Source of the DNA: Alphaproteobacteria bacterium
GTDB lineage: Bacteria; Pseudomonadota; Alphaproteobacteria; CACIAM-22H2
Direction of reading: 5' to 3'
NCBI GenBank assembly: GCA_947500965.1
Contig: CANMWW010000007.1
Location: 1-18,212 of the forward strand
DNA: 18,212 nt
Shown in pieces: positions 15,728 through 18,212 of this stretch (position 1 is its first letter; every line of letters begins with the position of its first letter). The notes beneath the pieces are model-generated. The model worked only from the letters and a program-made list of their open reading frames with translations. It had not been told where the DNA came from and did no database searches. Both the position numbers and the translations under genes were made by a program.

Positions 15728-15804
15728 CTTCTTCTCCATCAATGGTCAGGATCGCCGCCGGCCTCCAAGGGTGCCGGAACGCCGATCCGGGTTTGCCCGG
15801 TGGT

Positions 15805-16743
15805 TCAGTCGAACAGGGAGGAGACCGAGCGCTCCTCGCTGATGCGCTTGATCGCCTCCGCCATGAGCGGCGCGATCGTGAGCTGGCGGATGTTCTGCGC
15901 GAGGCGCACGGCCTCGGTCGCCTGGATCGAATCGGTGATGACGAGCGACTGCAGCGGCGACGACGTGACGCGCGCCACCGCGCCGCCCGACAGGACGCCA
16001 TGCGTCACGTAGGCGGAGACGGAGGTGGCGCCGGCCTTGCGCAGCGCCTCGGCTGCGTTGCACAGCGTGCCCGCGGAATCGACGATGTCGTCGACGAGGA
16101 TGCAGGTGCGGCCGTCGACGTCGCCGATGATGTTCATGACCTCGGACACGCCGGCGCGCTCGCGGCGCTTGTCGATGATGGCGAGGTCCGCCTCGAGGCG
16201 CTTGGCGATGGCGCGCGCGCGCACCACGCCGCCGACGTCCGGCGAGACGATCACCAGGTCGTGGCCGCGTTCCTTGAAGTTCTGCTGGATGTCCTTCACG
16301 AACACCGGCGCGGAGACCAGGTTGTCGGTCGGGATGTCGAAGAAGCCCTGGATCTGCCCGGCATGCAGGTCGAGCGTCACGACGCGGTCGGCGCCGGCGA
16401 CGGTGATCAGGTTGGCGACGAGCTTGGCCGAGATCGGCGTGCGCGGGCCGGACTTCCGGTCCTGGCGCGCGTAGCCGTAGTAGGGGATGACCGCCGTGAT
16501 GCGGCGCGCGGAGCCGCGGCGCAGCGCGTCGAGCGCGACCAGCGTCTCCATCAGGTGGTCGTTGGCGGGGTAGGAGGTCGACTGGATCACGAAGACGTCC
16601 TCGCCGCGGACGTTCTCCAGGATCTCGACGAAGACCTCCATGTCGCTGAACCGCCTCACCGAGGCCTTGGTCAGCGGCAGGTTCAGCGTCGCGCTGATCG
16701 CCTCGGCGAGGGGGCGATTGGAGTTGCAGGCCAGGATCTTCAT
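15805..16743 (-). CDS. prs: Ribose-phosphate pyrophosphokinase (PRPP synthetase)
   Basis: A 312-residue class I PRPP synthetase that makes phosphoribosyl pyrophosphate from ribose-5-phosphate and ATP for purine, pyrimidine, histidine and NAD synthesis. Conserved parts are FSDMEVFVEILENVRGEDVF (32-51), the YARQDRK flexible loop (91-97), DLHAGQIQGFF (125-135), DKRR (191-194) and the PRPP-binding loop VDDIVDSAGT (218-227). ATG at 16743 begins with the common MKILACNSNRPLA; a TTG two codons earlier is possible. The ribosome binding site is weak. A promoter candidate lies at 16804-16832. First gene of the rplY-pth-ychF chain. Confidence 0.97.
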   Translation of the reverse strand: MKILACNSNRPLAEAISATLNLPLTKASVRRFSDMEVFVEILENVRGEDVFVIQSTSYPANDHLMETLVALDALRRGSARRITAVIPYYGYARQDRKSGPRTPISAKLVANLITVAGADRVVTLDLHAGQIQGFFDIPTDNLVSAPVFVKDIQQNFKERGHDLVIVSPDVGGVVRARAIAKRLEADLAIIDKRRERAGVSEVMNIIGDVDGRTCILVDDIVDSAGTLCNAAEALRKAGATSVSAYVTHGVLSGGAVARVTSSPLQSLVITDSIQATEAVRLAQNIRQLTIAPLMAEAIKRISEERSVSSLFD

Positions 16744-16803
16744 GGGCAATCCGGAGCGGCGCGACGGGACGGACCCGGGAAGGGACCCCCCGCGGGCGGG
16801 CGG

Positions 16804-16832
16804 GTTCTATCAGCCGACCCCCGGGCTGGCAA
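16804..16832 (-). promoter_or_regulatory. Probable promoter of prs-rplY-pth-ychF
   Basis: On the minus strand TTGCCA (16832-16827) and TAGAAC (16809-16804) are spaced by exactly 17 bp, close to the sigma-70 consensus TTGACA/TATAAT. It would give a leader of about 54 nt before prs. Confidence 0.5.
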
Positions 16833-16856
16833 CCCGGCCGACGGGCGCCGGCCGGG
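16833..16856 (-). terminator. Hairpin after the idonate dehydrogenase gene
   Basis: An 8-bp stem CCCGGCCG / CGGCCGGG with an 8-base loop starts 15 bp after the stop of the upstream gene on the minus strand and directly touches the prs -35 box. Only TT follows, so termination would be weak or factor-dependent. Confidence 0.45.
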
Positions 16857-16871
16857 GCGGCGGCGGGCGGC

Positions 16872-17912
16872 TCAGAAGGTGATCTGGACCTTCAGGCTCT
16901 GGCTGCGGTCGCGGGCGAGCTCGAAGGCGCGGGCGGCCTCCGGGGCCGGGATGGCTGCGGTCAGCAGGGGGGCCACGTCGATCGTGCCCCGGTCCAGCGC
17001 GTCGACGGCCTGCCCGAACTCGTCGCAGAAGCGGAAGGTGCTGCGCCAGTCCAGCTCGCGGCCCATGGCGATGTTGGCGAGGATGGGGGTGTCCCCGGCC
17101 GGCAGGATGCCGACCTGGACGACCACCGCGCCGGGGCCGGCGTTCTCGAAGGCGCTGCGCAGGGCGTGGTGGTTGCCCGCGCACTCGAAGACCGTGTCGA
17201 AGCCGTCCAGCGCGGCCGCGTAGTCCTTGAGGTCGCCGGGATGGGTCGCGACGTTGATCGCGGCGTCCGCCCCGATCCTGCGCGCGGTGGCCAGGGGCTG
17301 GTCGACGACGTCGGTCACGACGATGCGCGCGGCCCCCGCCTTGCGCGCGCAGAGCAGCACGAGCTGGCCGATCGGCCCCGCCCCGGTGACCAGGACGTTG
17401 CGCCCGAACAGGTTGCCCGCCCGCGCCACGGCGTGCAGCGCGACCGAAAGCGGCTCGGCGAAGGCCGCGGTGGTGAAGGGCAGGTCCTTGCGCACGGGCA
17501 GGGCGTTGGCCTCCTCCACGACGAAGACCTCGCGGAAGCCGCCCTGGATGTGCGGGAACTTCGAGGCCGAGCCCAGGAAGACCATGCGCCGGCACAGGTT
17601 CTCGCGGCCCTGGCGGCAATGGCGGCAGCGGCCGCAGGGGCTGGAGGGATTGACCGCGACGCGGTCGCCGACCCGGACGCGGCTGACGCGCGCGCCGACC
17701 GCCTCGACCTCGCCCGCGAACTCGTGGCCCGGGATCAGCGGCTCGCGGATGACGAAGTCGCCGTTGCGGCCCTCGAAGTAGTAGTGCAGGTCCGAGCCGC
17801 AGATGCCGCCGGCGCGCACGCGCACCCGCACGGCGGTGTCGCCGAGGTCCGCGGACTGGCGCGGCTCGAGGCGGATGTCGCGCGCCCCGTAGATGACGCA
17901 GGCCTTTTCCAT
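16872..17912 (-). CDS. idnD: L-idonate 5-dehydrogenase (zinc-dependent MDR family)
   Basis: A 346-residue medium-chain zinc dehydrogenase. Catalytic zinc ligands are Cys38, His63, Glu64 and Glu153; the structural zinc site is Cys93, Cys96, Cys99 and Cys107; the Rossmann motif is GAGPIG at 177-182. The IdnD-like marks are GGICGSDLHYYFEGRNGDF (35-53), VAVNPSSPCGRC (85-96) and FPHIQGGF (119-126), which match what I recall of E. coli IdnD. It would oxidise L-idonate to 5-ketogluconate with NAD(P)+. No idonate transporter or 5-ketogluconate reductase is in the window, so a related sorbitol or polyol substrate remains possible. ATG at 17912 has GGGGGAAG about 9 nt upstream. Confidence 0.85.
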   Translation of the reverse strand: MEKACVIYGARDIRLEPRQSADLGDTAVRVRVRAGGICGSDLHYYFEGRNGDFVIREPLIPGHEFAGEVEAVGARVSRVRVGDRVAVNPSSPCGRCRHCRQGRENLCRRMVFLGSASKFPHIQGGFREVFVVEEANALPVRKDLPFTTAAFAEPLSVALHAVARAGNLFGRNVLVTGAGPIGQLVLLCARKAGAARIVVTDVVDQPLATARRIGADAAINVATHPGDLKDYAAALDGFDTVFECAGNHHALRSAFENAGPGAVVVQVGILPAGDTPILANIAMGRELDWRSTFRFCDEFGQAVDALDRGTIDVAPLLTAAIPAPEAARAFELARDRSQSLKVQITF

Positions 17913-18004
17913 GGACGTGGCTTCCCCCGTTGTCGCGAGCGGGCGGAGAATAGCCGCGGGCGCGGCGGCGGGCGAATTGGTTTCGCCCCGGCGCCGCGAT
18001 CGCG

Positions 18005-18021
18005 GTTAACGTGGCGTCAAC
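18005..18021. promoter_or_regulatory. Dyad that may be an operator
   Basis: GTTAACG and CGTCAAC form a 7-bp inverted repeat with one mismatch and a 3-base spacer, in the 176-bp divergent gap between the idnD-like gene and the gene starting at 18089. Its position suits an operator for either. No regulator gene is visible in the window, and no clear promoter was found beside it. Confidence 0.3.
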
Positions 18022-18088
18022 GCGCGGCGCCCTAGCCTCGCGGCACGGTCCCCGCGGGCCCCGCCCGCGCCGCTCTTCCGGTGTGCCC

Positions 18089-18212
18089 ATGCTCCTCCAT
18101 GCCGCCCTCGTCGTCGCCTACGCGGCCCTCGCGCTCGGCCTCCGGCACATCGCCGCCGAGATGCTGGGGCCGGAATGGCGGCTGGTCCCCGAGGTCGCGG
18201 TCGTCGCCTTCC
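18089..18212 (+). CDS. Start of a possible membrane protein (cut by window edge)
   Basis: An open frame begins at ATG 18089 and runs 41 codons to the window edge. The product starts MLLHAALVVAYAALALGLRH and continues through an amphipathic stretch into another hydrophobic one, so it looks like a membrane protein N-terminus. I do not recognise it. GTG at 18083 is an alternative start; neither start has a clear ribosome binding site. The reading frame is supported only by composition and by lack of a better ORF on the other strand. Confidence 0.4.
   Translation, partial: MLLHAALVVAYAALALGLRHIAAEMLGPEWRLVPEVAVVAF

Noticed and set aside
15782..15802. Short hairpin (CCGGG/CCCGG) after prs as a terminator
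   Set aside because: Only five base pairs, no T-run, and rplY follows in the usual co-transcribed order.
16810..18090. Long minus-strand open frame over the idnD region in another frame
   Set aside because: Its sequence is Arg/Gly/Pro-rich with no motifs, while the neighbouring frame encodes a clear zinc dehydrogenase with all metal ligands.

Overview
The window is chromosomal DNA from a very GC-rich alphaproteobacterium. The base composition, the separate petA-petB-petC order of the bc1 complex, the prs-rplY-pth-ychF chain, the small DUF6111 protein and the DUF1285 protein all fit that class, probably a Rhodospirillales or Acetobacteraceae relative. That placement is inference; there is no rRNA to confirm it. 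Genes are packed tightly, with many ATGA, GTGA or TGATG overlaps. I see no insertion sequences, phage genes, CRISPR arrays, tRNAs or rRNAs, and no patch of clearly foreign composition.

Layout. (1) 1-2667, minus strand: moxR, then a DUF58 protein, then the start of a BatA/DUF4159-type membrane protein cut by the window edge. This is the usual MoxR AAA+ ATPase / von Willebrand-like module. (2) 2768-5569, plus strand: DUF1285, Nudix CoA pyrophosphatase, DUF6111 membrane protein and CCA-adding enzyme, the last three joined by 4-bp stop/start overlaps. (3) 5535-6862, minus strand: trmL-hemF, coupled by a GTGA overlap; hemF overlaps the CCA gene tail to tail by 35 bp. (4) 6863-7195: the longest gene-free stretch, a divergent control region. 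(5) 7196-9850, plus strand: petABC, ending in a strong hairpin terminator. (6) 9939-11284, minus strand: an MFS transporter and a 40-residue membrane protein starting in its stop codon. (7) 11362-12267, plus strand: methylthioadenosine phosphorylase. (8) 12328-16743, minus strand: prs, rplY, pth, ychF and a dienelactone hydrolase-family gene with an unusual lysine-rich tail. (9) 16872-17912, minus strand: L-idonate 5-dehydrogenase-like gene. (10) From 18089: the start of a possible membrane protein running off the window.

Together these genes cover respiration (bc1 complex and aerobic haem synthesis from one divergent region), translation and tRNA upkeep (CCA addition, tRNA 2'-O-methylation, peptidyl-tRNA hydrolase, L25, YchF), nucleotide precursors (PRPP), methylthioadenosine salvage and some sugar-acid metabolism.

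I did not find a clear new biological system. The observations most worth a second look are the histone-H1-like tail on the dienelactone hydrolase, the small membrane ORF coupled to the MFS transporter, and the petABC leader, which holds a RegA/RegR-like site and a terminator-like hairpin just before petA.
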